Positions 7,684-16,615 of a DNA stretch of 64,000 nucleotides are shown piece by piece. Below the pieces are notes generated by a model. It worked only from the letters and a program-made list of their open reading frames with translations, did no database searches and had not been told where the DNA came from. Position 1 is the first letter of the stretch, and each line of letters begins with the position of its first letter. The translations under genes and the position numbers were made by a program. The DNA is from Arthrobacter sp. MA-N2 (GTDB lineage: Bacteria > Actinomycetota > Actinomycetes > Actinomycetales > Micrococcaceae). The stretch covers positions 2,964,034 through 3,028,033 of the forward strand of contig NZ_KI912155.1 in assembly GCF_000517125.1 (NCBI RefSeq). Reading direction: 5' to 3'.

Positions 7684-8910
7684 TCAGACGTGGACGGTGA
7701 CGGGTCCGTCGGCTCCCAGAAGCAGCCGGCCGTAGACTTCCTTGCCCACCTGGGGCGTAGCGTGGGCGTGGCTGCCGCCTGTCCCTTGGTCCTGGTAGAT
7801 CCGGCTGAGCGGGCTGCTGAACAGGTAGCTGCCGGAGCCGGCAGCCTTGAGAAGCTGATCGAGGGCGTCGCCGACAAGGGCCACGATGGCGCCGGTGTCG
7901 TTGCGGACCCGGGCCCGGCGGAGCTCGTCGAGGTATTCGCCGGACTCAGCAGATTCGTCGATGTCCTTGCACGATCTATGCGCCAGCAACTCCGCCGCAT
8001 CGATTTTCGTCAGCGCTTCTGCCGCGGCCAGTTGATGTACGGGGGAATTACGCGCCTCGGTGTAGACAGTCCCGGTAACGCCCTTGGTGCGCATGCGCTC
8101 CATTGCGTAGTCGGCCGCCGCTTTGCCCAGGCCGATCTGGATCGCCCCGAAGATGACGGTCCCCGCGGGCAGGAACGGCGCCCGGGCCCGCGCTTCGACC
8201 TCGAGCAGTTCCGTGGCGTAGTCGCCGACCACCATGTCATCGAAATACTGGATGCGATGGTCGGGAATGAACACGCTCTCGATCACGACTGTGTCGCTGC
8301 CTGTGCCTTTGAGCCCGAGCGGGTACCAGCTGCGCTCGACCGTCCATTCACCGGGGTGGAAGATGCCCAAGGCATGGCGGACGGTTCCGTCGGTCTGTGG
8401 GGCCAGGAAGCCCATCATTGCGTGGGTGGCCATGAAGGAGCCGGAAGCGAAACTCCACCGACCGCTGACGCGGTAGCCGCCCTCAACCTTTTCGGCCCGC
8501 GTCATGGGATTCAGGACCACGCAGACCTTTGCTTCCGGAGTGCGGCCCCAGATTTCATCCTGTGCCTGCACCAGCCATGTCGTGGCGAACCAGTTACCGA
8601 TATTGATCAGCATCGCGGCCCAGCCCGTGGAGCCGTCACCGCGGGCCAGCTCGATCAGGACATCAACAAGGGTCCGGGTGTTGACTTCGTAGCCGCCGTA
8701 GCGCCGGGGAACAGTCAGGCGAAGCATGCCTTCCGATTCGAGGCGGTCGACGACGGCGTCGGCTACTTGCCCGTTGTCGCCTTCGGATGCATGCCCACGA
8801 AGAAGGTCCCGGAGCGCAGCCGCCCGTTCGACTAATTCAAGGACCGGCTCGGTGGAACTCGGGACAGTGGTGCTCTCAAGCGCACCGGTGGTCACTGTCG
8901 TCGTTGTCAT
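7684..8910 (-). CDS. Acyl-CoA-dehydrogenase-fold flavin-dependent monooxygenase (group D)
   Basis: 408 residues with the acyl-CoA dehydrogenase fold used by two-component hydroxylases such as HpaB, HsaA, DszC and IacA. The N-terminal helical domain has RLTVPRRYGGYEVN and GDGSTGWAAMLI. The beta domain has YRVSGRWSFASGSFMATHAMMG, and the C-terminal helices end GTGGSHAHATPQVGKEVYGR. It lacks the catalytic Glu context of true dehydrogenases. The start is the ATG at 8908-8910, with GGAAGG about nine bases upstream; an 18-codon upstream extension is unlikely. It is the first gene of the nine-gene operon and presumably makes the initial oxygen insertion. The substrate (aromatic, heterocyclic or terpenoid) cannot be read from sequence. 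Confidence 0.88.
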   Translation of the reverse strand: MTTTTVTTGALESTTVPSSTEPVLELVERAAALRDLLRGHASEGDNGQVADAVVDRLESEGMLRLTVPRRYGGYEVNTRTLVDVLIELARGDGSTGWAAMLINIGNWFATTWLVQAQDEIWGRTPEAKVCVVLNPMTRAEKVEGGYRVSGRWSFASGSFMATHAMMGFLAPQTDGTVRHALGIFHPGEWTVERSWYPLGLKGTGSDTVVIESVFIPDHRIQYFDDMVVGDYATELLEVEARARAPFLPAGTVIFGAIQIGLGKAAADYAMERMRTKGVTGTVYTEARNSPVHQLAAAEALTKIDAAELLAHRSCKDIDESAESGEYLDELRRARVRNDTGAIVALVGDALDQLLKAAGSGSYLFSSPLSRIYQDQGTGGSHAHATPQVGKEVYGRLLLGADGPVTVHV

Positions 8911-9191
8911 GGTGAACCTTCCGCTATGGCAGGGCCGCAGCCCCTTGTGGATCTCGTATGTCAATCGTGTCCCGGCTCACAATCGGCAACCATGTGCCCG
9001 GTAGTCAGAGTTTGCGCGCTTCCTGTACTGCCTGAACGAAGTCCGAACGTGCCCACCCTGATTTGTGCGCGCTGCACATGGGGCAGGCCTTTTCTGTGGT
9101 GGCGGCACAGGCCGCTTGCGCCTATACGAGGTCGTCCGTGAGACTCGGATCACGCGGCAGAGGCGCTGCGGGAGTTTATTGCGGAGGTCTA
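8911..9191. promoter_or_regulatory. Divergent promoter region of the catabolic operon and its PucR-like regulator
   Basis: This 281-bp spacer lies between two genes transcribed away from each other, so it should hold both promoters and the regulator's operator. On the minus strand a perfect TTGACA (complement of 8959-8964) lies about 50 bp before the monooxygenase ATG, but I see no good -10 box at normal spacing. GCGCGC-containing segments near 9015 and 9068 are partial repeats that could be operator half-sites. No site is assigned firmly. Confidence 0.5.
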
Positions 9192-10490
9192 ATGCAGCAC
9201 ACTTGGGTCGCGAAGCTTGCGGCAGATACTCCGCAGCGCGCATTCAGTTCCCCGGGAACCCGGCGTCGGGCGGAACTTGTTATTGGCGGGCCTTCAGTAC
9301 GTTGGGGGATCCAGGCCGGACATCGTATGGCCGATTACATTCTCGCGACCTTGACGGACTGGCCTGGCGGTCGTGACGAGGAAGAAATCGAGGCGCTGCG
9401 CCGGGCCACCGAGGCGAGCACGGTGGACACGCTGCTCGCATTGTTCACGGGCGATCACACCCTGCTCGTTCAGTCACTTGAACCGAATGAAAATATTGCC
9501 TTCTATGTCCGCCGGGCTATTCCACTCGACCAGGTGATCCGCAATGTCTACACGGGGCAAGAATTCCTGACGCAGGAGCTGTTGTCCTGCATCGACCATG
9601 TGGTGCCCGAGGCAGAGCGCATGCGAGCCGCACAGGAGGTCAACCGCGACGTCGCCGACAGCTGGTCGCAGCTGGTCCACAGTACCTCCGTCCAATACAG
9701 CATCGAATATGAGAAGTGGACCAGCAGCCGGGCCGGGCTGCAGGCTTCGATAGCCCGCAGCATCATAGAGGGCAAGCGCGTTGATCCCGAAGCTGCATCG
9801 AAGGCTCTGGGCTACGAGGTCGAGCAGTGGCACACCGGGATCGTGCTGTGGCTCGAAGACGTCGACGCAGAGACGGCGAAGCACTTTGACTTCGAGAGTG
9901 CAGCGAAGGAAATTCGGCGGGTCGCCCGGGTCGCCGGGTCCGGACTGATGATCCGGAACGGGTTGTCCAGTGCGCATGTGTGGCTCGGATGCCGGACAGC
10001 GCTGGACCAGGCCTTGCGTGACTACGGGGCGTGGCCTCCGGCACTCCGTATCGCTACCGGATACCCCCACCAGGGTCCCGACGGCTTCCGGCGGACCCAT
10101 CTTGAGGCCAAGGCATCCGAACGGGTGGCCCGCCTCTCCCGAAAGCATGCCCCGGTCACTAGCTATGAGTCGATCGAACTTGTATCGCTTCTGCTTGAGG
10201 ACGTCGAACGGGCCAGGAGCTTCGTGCTCCGGGTGCTCGGGCCGATGGCGTCCAACAACACCCGGATGCAGGAACTCCGCCACACCCTGTCGCTCCACAT
10301 TGACACCAACGGCAGCCTGGCCAGGACCGCGCAAGGGATGCACACCCACCGCAATACGGTTTCCTACCGGCTGCAGCAGATCAGCGGAATCCTCCCGGCC
10401 GGCCAGCAGAACTATCAGATCCGATGCGCATTGGAGTTGGCCGAGATGCTTCCGGACACAGTGTTGATAGATGCCAACGCCAAAAGCTAG
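9192..10490 (+). CDS. PucR/CdaR-type transcriptional regulator
   Basis: 432 residues starting at the ATG 9192-9194 behind GGAGG; the 43-codon upstream extension lacks a ribosome site and reads like shadow. The C-terminal helix-turn-helix typical of PucR/CdaR activators is clear: SLARTAQGMHTHRNTVSYRLQQI, then the partly conserved ILPAG and RCALELAEML. The middle holds the GGDEF-derived sensor-like domain of the family, and the N-terminal half (RRAIPLDQVIRNVYTGQEFL) is the helical domain of the RsbR/PucR type. Members activate adjacent catabolic operons in response to a substrate. Divergent placement makes it the likely regulator of the 8910-571 operon. Confidence 0.88.
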   Translation: MQHTWVAKLAADTPQRAFSSPGTRRRAELVIGGPSVRWGIQAGHRMADYILATLTDWPGGRDEEEIEALRRATEASTVDTLLALFTGDHTLLVQSLEPNENIAFYVRRAIPLDQVIRNVYTGQEFLTQELLSCIDHVVPEAERMRAAQEVNRDVADSWSQLVHSTSVQYSIEYEKWTSSRAGLQASIARSIIEGKRVDPEAASKALGYEVEQWHTGIVLWLEDVDAETAKHFDFESAAKEIRRVARVAGSGLMIRNGLSSAHVWLGCRTALDQALRDYGAWPPALRIATGYPHQGPDGFRRTHLEAKASERVARLSRKHAPVTSYESIELVSLLLEDVERARSFVLRVLGPMASNNTRMQELRHTLSLHIDTNGSLARTAQGMHTHRNTVSYRLQQISGILPAGQQNYQIRCALELAEMLPDTVLIDANAKS

Positions 10491-10531
10491 CGATCATGCC
10501 TTTGGCCACCGCAAGCCGCCCAGGCTCGCGC

Positions 10532-11776
10532 TCACTGTGGCTTTCCTGCTGGACGTGGCCGATCGGCGCGAATCGCGGCCGCTGCCTCGGACAGGGCGGC
10601 ATAATTGTGCCCGCTGACGAACGCGTCACAGTAGGGCAACGCGACGGCCATGCCGCCCACCAGCGGTTGGTAATCAATACCGGCCTTCCTCGGATTGATC
10701 CAGACGATCCGGTAAGCCAGGCGCCTCAGCCGCGCCATCTGGGCCTCCACAAGTTCCGGCGCGTCCTGGGCCCAGCCGTCGGAGAGCACCACAATGACCG
10801 CACCCCTGGCCAAGCCGCGGCGGCCGTGGCCATCGATGAAGTGTCGCAGGCTCTCCGCCAGCCTTGTGCCGCCCGCCCAGTCCGGGGCGGCGGCAGCTCC
10901 GAGCGCCAGCGCTTTGCCCGGGTCCCGGTTCGAAAGCTGGCGGGTCAGTCTGGTCAGCCGGGTGGAAAACACAAAAGCCTCGGCTTGGGCCCCGGACACT
11001 GCGCCCTGCAGCAGCGAAAGGAAGACCTGCGTGTACGGTTCCATGGAACCGGATACATCGCACAGGAACACCAAGCGGCGCGGACGCGGACGACGGCGGG
11101 CATAGACCAAGGAGCTCGCGTCGCCACCGCTGCGCCGGGCCGCGCGGACGGTACGCCGGAGGTCGAGCTTGGCGCCCCCTTGTGCCCACTGTCGTGTCCT
11201 GCGGCTTTGGCGCTCCGGCGTAGCCAGCACGATGCGCCGCACCAGACGCCGCACTTGGGCAGCTTCCTCGGGGGTCAGCTCGGCAAAGGACTTCTCATGC
11301 AGGTGCTCGTCAGCGGAGGCCATCGCCAGGATTGCCCCCCGCTCCGGTGCGTTGGACTCATCGGCGCTTCCTGCGCCAGGGGAGGCGACGTGCGCCCTCG
11401 AAGCCGGTGCATGACCGTCGGCATGAGCCACGCGCCGTTCGCTGGGCGCCGGCCGGGCATGCTCCTCCGGGCCGGCCGCCGGCGGGCGGTTGGAATCCCC
11501 ACGGGTGTCAGCCGGATCGAGCGTCCCGTCAAAGGCGGCCGAAAAGACCGCATCGAATATGGGGAGCTGTTCCCGCGAGGAGACGAGTACCACCCGGCAC
11601 GTCCAGTACAGAGGCTCACGAGCAGTAGGAGGAACGATCCTGATCGCCCGGGCCAGCCAAGCTGCGCGGTCCGGGGAACTCGGTAAGCCGGCTCGGCGCA
11701 GGGCCGTGCTGAACCCTACCGCCAGGGCCGCAGCATCGACGCCGGGCAAGCCGTCCCTGAGCGCGTACTCAGTCAT
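10532..11776 (-). CDS. coxE: CoxE-like von Willebrand factor A protein (CO dehydrogenase maturation)
   Basis: 414 residues of the CoxE family. The VWA domain is in the C-terminal half and carries the metal-ion-dependent adhesion motif VFLCDVSGSMEPY, then VVLSDGWAQDAPELVEAQM. The N-terminal half holds an alanine/arginine-rich linker and RRTVRAARRSGGD. In Oligotropha, CoxD and CoxE work together to build the [CuSMoO2] site of CO dehydrogenase. The ATG at 11774-11776 overlaps the coxD-like stop by 8 bp. It is the last gene of the cox operon and converges with the PucR gene. Confidence 0.88.
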   Translation of the reverse strand: MTEYALRDGLPGVDAAALAVGFSTALRRAGLPSSPDRAAWLARAIRIVPPTAREPLYWTCRVVLVSSREQLPIFDAVFSAAFDGTLDPADTRGDSNRPPAAGPEEHARPAPSERRVAHADGHAPASRAHVASPGAGSADESNAPERGAILAMASADEHLHEKSFAELTPEEAAQVRRLVRRIVLATPERQSRRTRQWAQGGAKLDLRRTVRAARRSGGDASSLVYARRRPRPRRLVFLCDVSGSMEPYTQVFLSLLQGAVSGAQAEAFVFSTRLTRLTRQLSNRDPGKALALGAAAAPDWAGGTRLAESLRHFIDGHGRRGLARGAVIVVLSDGWAQDAPELVEAQMARLRRLAYRIVWINPRKAGIDYQPLVGGMAVALPYCDAFVSGHNYAALSEAAAAIRADRPRPAGKPQ

Positions 11777-12689
11777 GGCCGCCGGCCACCCATGCGGGGC
11801 CGCGGGCCCACGCAATATCCAGGTCGTCGCGATTCTTCACGATCGAACCCCAGGTCTGCTTCACGGCAGCCGGGTCCAGTCGGTCCACGCCGAGCACCGT
11901 CAGCGCTGACACCCAGTCGATTGCTTCCGCGATTCCCGGGGGTTTGGCCAAGTCCAGTGACCGTAGCCTGGTGATGGCCGATGCGGCATCCAGGGCGAGC
12001 GGCTCGGCGCTCCCGGGTACCCGGCGGCGAACGATCGCGGCGATGCGCTCGGGCCGGGGATAGTCAATCCAGTGGTACAGGCAGCGCCGGGTCAGTGCGT
12101 CGTGCAGGTCCCTGGTGCGATTGGATGTCAGGACGACAACTGGCGGGTGCGTGGCACGGATAGTGCCTAGTTCGGGGATCGTCACGGCCGCCTCGGCCAG
12201 CAACTCGAAAGTGAAGGCCTCGAACTCTGCGTCGGCCCGGTCGATCTCGTCCAGAAGCAGCACGGCCGGACGCGGTCCTGGATGCTCGATCGCCTTCAGC
12301 AGCGGGCGGCGCAGCAGGTACTGTTCCCCGAAAAGATCGGACTCCTCCACGCGGACATCCCGGACCTCCGCCAAGCGGATTCCCAGAAGCTGGCGTTGAT
12401 GGTTCCATTCGTAGAGGGCCTCGCCCACGTCGATGCCTTCGTAGCACTGCAGGCGGTACAGGGGAGTGTCGAGCACCTTGGCCAGCGCCTTCGCCGCCTC
12501 GGTTTTCCCGACGCCGGCCTCGCCCTCCAGCAGGATGGGCTGCGGTAGCCGGACGGACAGGAACAAGGCGGTCGCCAGTCCGACGTCGGCAAGGTAGTCG
12601 CCGTCGTCCAGCGCGGACATGAGCGCGGAAACGTCCGGGACCAGGCGCCGCACTTCGTCTTCCGCACCCGCCCGCACCGGCCCGTTCAT
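11769..12689 (-). CDS. coxD: CoxD-like MoxR-family AAA+ ATPase
   Basis: 306 residues of the MoxR branch of AAA+ ATPases. Walker A is LLEGEAGVGKTEAAKAL, Walker B is AVLLLDEIDRADAEFEAF, and sensor 1 is VVVLTSNRTRDLHDALTRR. Together with the VWA partner encoded next, this is the chaperone pair required for maturation of the Mo/Cu centre of aerobic CO dehydrogenase. A 78-bp gap separates it from the xdhC-like gene. The start is taken at the ATG of MNGPVRAGAEDEV. The assignment rests on motif content and cox context. Confidence 0.9.
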   Translation of the reverse strand: MNGPVRAGAEDEVRRLVPDVSALMSALDDGDYLADVGLATALFLSVRLPQPILLEGEAGVGKTEAAKALAKVLDTPLYRLQCYEGIDVGEALYEWNHQRQLLGIRLAEVRDVRVEESDLFGEQYLLRRPLLKAIEHPGPRPAVLLLDEIDRADAEFEAFTFELLAEAAVTIPELGTIRATHPPVVVLTSNRTRDLHDALTRRCLYHWIDYPRPERIAAIVRRRVPGSAEPLALDAASAITRLRSLDLAKPPGIAEAIDWVSALTVLGVDRLDPAAVKQTWGSIVKNRDDLDIAWARGPAWVAGGHD

Positions 12690-12767
12690 CGGGCACGTTC
12701 CAGCTGGGCGGCCGCCCGCGCAGGGCCGGACCCTCCGATCGCCGGAAGGAGTCCGGCGGTCCAGGGC

Positions 12768-13694
12768 TCAAGACGCAGCGGCATAGCGCTCCGGATCGGC
12801 GAGGAAGGCTCTCCTGCATTCAGCAGAACAGAAATAATAGCTCGCTCCCGCGTACTCGGAGTGCAACGTAGACTCCACGGCCGCGACGCTCATGCCGCAT
12901 ACGGGGTCCACGGCGCTCGCGGGCACGGCGCTCGCCGACGCGGTCTCCGCCGTCGCGGTCCCCACAGTTGGGCGAAGGGATCTGACGGATACAAGCTCTG
13001 CCAGTATCGACAGCGCGATCTCGGCGGGTGTTCGGCCGCCCAACAGCAGCCCGGCCGGGCTGTGTACGCGCGCACGCTGCTCGTCATCGACGTCGAGTGA
13101 GGCCAGGACGGCGGCCCCGCGCGTCCGGCTGGCGACAAGGGCGACGTACGGCACCCCGATTCGGAGTGCGGCCTCCAATGAGGGCTCCTCGTCCCTGCCT
13201 TGCGACGCGACGATCAGGGCAGCGTCGTCGGCCCGCGGTTCCGCGGCGGTTCCATCGGTGAGCTGCATGTCCAAGTCGAGGAGGGCACCCAAGGCGCCCA
13301 GGGCCTGTGCCACGGGGGTGGCCCCGACCACAACCACCCGCGGAGCGGGCATCTGCGGCTCGAGGAAGATCTCCACCGCACCGCCGCTGAGGCAGGGATT
13401 TGCGACTTCGACGGCGCCTTCCTCGCGAATGCGGGACGGCTCGCCTGGGACTACCCGCAGCAGCAAGGGTTCGTGCTTGGACAGTGTCTGCAGACCGTAT
13501 TCACGCACGGAAGCTTCGACGCAGGTGCCGCCAAGGAACCCGTCGATTTCCCCATTGGCCAGGACGAGGGCCGTGTCGCCGGCGTGGGCGCTGGTAGGGT
13601 GCTGCGCGCGCACGACCGTGGCACGCACAAACGGCTCCCGGCGTTCTACCAGTTCCTGCGCCCTCGCCGCCAGGGCATCTCCGTGCAGGGGCAT
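12768..13694 (-). CDS. XdhC/CoxF/CoxI-family maturation factor fused to a YHS domain
   Basis: 308 residues in two parts. Residues 1-250 are XdhC/CoxI-like: an N-terminal domain with GGTCVEASVREYG and ANPCLSGGAVEIF, then a Rossmann half with PRVVVVGATPVAQALG and AGLLLGGRTPAEIALSI. XdhC-type proteins carry and sulfurate the molybdenum cofactor for insertion into hydroxylases. Residues 265-308 form a separate YHS domain, VDPVCGMSV then YYFCSAECRRAFLADPERY, with the Cys pattern of heavy-metal-associated YHS modules. The gene starts one base after the coxL stop. The fusion suggests that a metal, possibly copper for the Mo-S-Cu centre, is handled by the same factor; that is inference. Confidence 0.87.
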   Translation of the reverse strand: MPLHGDALAARAQELVERREPFVRATVVRAQHPTSAHAGDTALVLANGEIDGFLGGTCVEASVREYGLQTLSKHEPLLLRVVPGEPSRIREEGAVEVANPCLSGGAVEIFLEPQMPAPRVVVVGATPVAQALGALGALLDLDMQLTDGTAAEPRADDAALIVASQGRDEEPSLEAALRIGVPYVALVASRTRGAAVLASLDVDDEQRARVHSPAGLLLGGRTPAEIALSILAELVSVRSLRPTVGTATAETASASAVPASAVDPVCGMSVAAVESTLHSEYAGASYYFCSAECRRAFLADPERYAAAS

Positions 13695-13695
13695 G

Positions 13696-16089
13696 TCACA
13701 CCGGTGGCCTGGCTCGGCCCTGCATGGCCTCCCACACCCGGGCCGGGGTGCAGGGCATATCCATGTGTGTCACGCCGTACGGCGTCAAAGCATCCACGAC
13801 GGCGTTGACGATGGCCGGCGGGGATCCGACCGTTGCCGACTCGCCGATGCCTTTTGCGCCGATCGGGTGGTGCGGCGAAGGCGTGACGGTATACCCGGTC
13901 TCCCAATCCGGGACTTCCATCGCGGTGGGGATGAGGTAGTCCATGAACGAGCCGCTGAGGCAGTTGCCGTCCTCGTCGAACGCGATGATTTCCATGAGCG
14001 CCATCCCGACGCCGTCGGTCAGCCCACCGTGGACCTGGCCCTCGATGATCATCGGGTTGATCCGGGTCCCGCAGTCGTCCACCGCGATGAACCGCCGGAC
14101 CTTGACGTGGCCGGTCCCGGCGTCGACGTCCACAACGCAGATATACGCGCCGAACGGAAACGTCAGGTTGGGAGGGTCATAGGTCACCTCCGCGTCCAGG
14201 TTGCCGTCGATTCCCTCGGGCAGCGTCATTGTGCCGTGAGCGGCCATGGCGATTTCCTCGATCGTCTTGCTGGCGCTTGGATCCCCCTTGACGAACCAGC
14301 GGCCCTTTTCCCACTCGAGGTCCTCGGGTCGGGTTTCAAGCATTGCAGCAGCGATGAACTTCGCCTTTTCGCGGACCTTGCGCGCCACGAGGGCTACCGC
14401 GCCGCCGCTGACCGGGGTCGACCGGCTGCCGTACGTGCCTAGGCCGAAGGGCGTTTGGTCAGTGTCGCCGTGGACGACGTCGATGTTCTCGGGCGGGATA
14501 CCGAGCTCCTCGGCCACGATCTGGGCGAACGTGGTTTCGTGGCCCTGCCCCTGGCTCTGCACAGAGATCCTGACGACGGCTTTGCCGGTGGGGTGAATTC
14601 GGAGTTCCGCGCCATCTGCCATGCCGAGCCCGACGATGTCGAAGTGCTTGCGCGGTCCGGCGCCGACAGTCTCGGTGAAGAAGGAGACACCGATGCCCAT
14701 CAGTTCGCCGCGCTCCCGCTTTTCGAGCTGCTCGCGCCGGAGATCTTCATACCCGGCGATCTGCATGGACAGCCGCATGGCAGGGGCGTAGTTGCCTGAG
14801 TCGTAGACCCAACCGGTCTTATTCGCGTAGGGGAACTGCTCCGGCTTGATGAAGTTCTTCAGCCGAAGCTCTGCCGGGTCCATCTCCAGTTTCCGGGCCA
14901 GGATGTCCACCATGCGCTCCACCAGGTACACCGCTTCCGTCACGCGGAAGGAGCAGGCATATGCCACGCCCCCCGGCGCCTTGTTCGTGTACACACCCGT
15001 GACCTTGCAATAGGCAGCTTCCAGGTCATAGCTCCCGGTAAAGATGGAGAAGAAGCCGGCCGGGGTCTTGGTGGGCTGGGCGGTGGCATTAAACGCACCA
15101 TGGTCTGCCAAGACGTTGGTCCGGACCGCAAGGATCTTGCCTTCCTTCGTGGCCGCGATCTCGCCCTGCATGATGTAGTCGCGGGCAAACGACGTCGACA
15201 TCAGGTTCTCGGAGCGGTCCTCTACCCACTTCACCGGTTTTCCGGTGACGATCGAACCGACAACGGCGAGGATATAGCCGGGATAGATGCCGACTTTGTT
15301 GCCGAACCCGCCGCCGATATCGGGGGAGACGATCCGGATTTTGTGTTCAGGGATACCGGCGACTATCGCATACAACGTCCGGTGGGCGTGCGGGGCCTGG
15401 GTAGTTTCGTAAAGCGTCAGGTTGCCATCGATCGGATCGAAGTCCGCCACGGCACCGCAGGTTTCCATGGGTGCCGGGTGCACGCGCGGATACACGATCT
15501 CTTGGGCGACGACGACGTCGGCAGTGGCGAACACCGCTTCCGTTTCAGCCGCATCACCGATCTCCCAGTCGAAGATCCGGTTGTCGGTTCGTCCCTCAAT
15601 GTCGTCACGGATGACCGGCGCGCCGGGGTCGAGGGCGCGGCGGGCATCAATCACCGGCGGCAACGTGTCGTATTCGACGTCGATCAGTTCCAGGGCGTCG
15701 CGCGCGGCATAGCGGTCCTCAGCGACGACGAAAGCGACCTCCTGACCTTGGAAACGGACCTTGTCCGTGACGAGTACCGCCTGGACGTCCGCCGACAGGG
15801 TAGGCGCCCACGCGAGGTTGAGCGCCTGCAGGTCTTTGCCCGTGATGACAGCGAGGACCTTGGGGTGCGCCAACGCCTCGGTGGTGTCTATCGAAACCAG
15901 CCGGGCATGCGCAACGGGGGCACGCAGGATGGCGCCATGCAGCATGCCGGGCAGCACGATGTCGTCGATGTATGTGCCCTTGCCGCGGACGAACCGCGGA
16001 TCCTCCTTGCGCTGGAGGCGACCGAAGCCGATGGGACGGTTTGGGTCTCCGGCTGCCGGGTTGGGTGCATGCTCCTGGACGGTGGTCAT
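13696..16089 (-). CDS. coxL: Form I aerobic carbon-monoxide dehydrogenase, large (Mo/Cu) subunit
   Basis: 797 residues, the usual CoxL length. The decisive motif is AYACSFR at 376-382, the form I signature AYxCSFR, whose Cys (C379 here) binds copper in the [CuSMoO2] active site. Form II enzymes carry AYRGAGR instead. Other molybdenum-hydroxylase features are IGGGFGNKVG (258-267), QAPHAHRTLY and the C-terminal GAKGIGESATVGSPPA with the catalytic Glu. ATGA overlap couples it to coxS. The enzyme oxidises CO to CO2 and feeds electrons to the respiratory chain, supporting persistence on atmospheric CO. Very secure. Confidence 0.97.
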   Translation of the reverse strand: MTTVQEHAPNPAAGDPNRPIGFGRLQRKEDPRFVRGKGTYIDDIVLPGMLHGAILRAPVAHARLVSIDTTEALAHPKVLAVITGKDLQALNLAWAPTLSADVQAVLVTDKVRFQGQEVAFVVAEDRYAARDALELIDVEYDTLPPVIDARRALDPGAPVIRDDIEGRTDNRIFDWEIGDAAETEAVFATADVVVAQEIVYPRVHPAPMETCGAVADFDPIDGNLTLYETTQAPHAHRTLYAIVAGIPEHKIRIVSPDIGGGFGNKVGIYPGYILAVVGSIVTGKPVKWVEDRSENLMSTSFARDYIMQGEIAATKEGKILAVRTNVLADHGAFNATAQPTKTPAGFFSIFTGSYDLEAAYCKVTGVYTNKAPGGVAYACSFRVTEAVYLVERMVDILARKLEMDPAELRLKNFIKPEQFPYANKTGWVYDSGNYAPAMRLSMQIAGYEDLRREQLEKRERGELMGIGVSFFTETVGAGPRKHFDIVGLGMADGAELRIHPTGKAVVRISVQSQGQGHETTFAQIVAEELGIPPENIDVVHGDTDQTPFGLGTYGSRSTPVSGGAVALVARKVREKAKFIAAAMLETRPEDLEWEKGRWFVKGDPSASKTIEEIAMAAHGTMTLPEGIDGNLDAEVTYDPPNLTFPFGAYICVVDVDAGTGHVKVRRFIAVDDCGTRINPMIIEGQVHGGLTDGVGMALMEIIAFDEDGNCLSGSFMDYLIPTAMEVPDWETGYTVTPSPHHPIGAKGIGESATVGSPPAIVNAVVDALTPYGVTHMDMPCTPARVWEAMQGRARPPV

Positions 16090-16610
16090 GCCGTCACCTC
16101 TTCCGTGGTGGTCCCGCCGGTACCGCCGTCGTCCGTCTCAGTGTCCGCACCGAGCGGGTGGGCGGCGGCCCATTGCACCGAACGGACAATCGTCGCGTAA
16201 CCGGTGCATCGGCAAATCTGGCCGGAAATGGCTTGGCGGATCTCGGTGTCGTCGGGGTGCGGGTTACGGTCAAGGAGGGCCCTGGCGGTGAGCATCATTC
16301 CCGGAGTGCAGAATCCGCATTGCAGGCCGTGTTCTTCCATGAACCCCTGCTGCACCGGATCGAGGGCGCCATCGACGGCTAATCCTTCGACGGTTCGGAT
16401 GTCATGTCCGGCGGCCATGGCCGCGAGCACGGTGCACGATTTCACCGGCTGTCCGTCCATCAGGACCACGCAGGTTCCGCAATTGCTGGTGTCGCATCCC
16501 CAGTGTGTGCCGGTCAGTCCAAGGTTTTCGCGGATGAAGTGGACGAGCAACACTCGGGGTTCGATCTCCCGGGTCACCGCGTTCCCGTTGACCGTCATGC
16601 TGATCTGCAT
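16086..16610 (-). CDS. coxS: CO dehydrogenase small [2Fe-2S] subunit
   Basis: 174 residues starting MQISMTVNGNAVTREIEPR (ATG 16608-16610). The N-terminal plant-type [2Fe-2S] site is GCDTSNCGTCVVLMDGQPVKSC. The C-terminal helical [2Fe-2S] domain has CGFCTPGMMLTARALL and ICRCTGYATIV. These two clusters relay electrons from the molybdenum site in CoxL to FAD in CoxM. The longer upstream frame would overlap coxM. The stop overlaps the coxL ATG. The gene lies 5 bp downstream of coxM, in the standard M-S-L order. Confidence 0.96.
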   Translation of the reverse strand: MQISMTVNGNAVTREIEPRVLLVHFIRENLGLTGTHWGCDTSNCGTCVVLMDGQPVKSCTVLAAMAAGHDIRTVEGLAVDGALDPVQQGFMEEHGLQCGFCTPGMMLTARALLDRNPHPDDTEIRQAISGQICRCTGYATIVRSVQWAAAHPLGADTETDDGGTGGTTTEEVTA

Positions 16611-16615
16611 TGCTT

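Noticed and set aside
12892..14442. 516-codon plus-strand frame across the xdhC and coxL genes
   Set aside because: It spans two well-supported antisense genes and their junction; no domain is visible.
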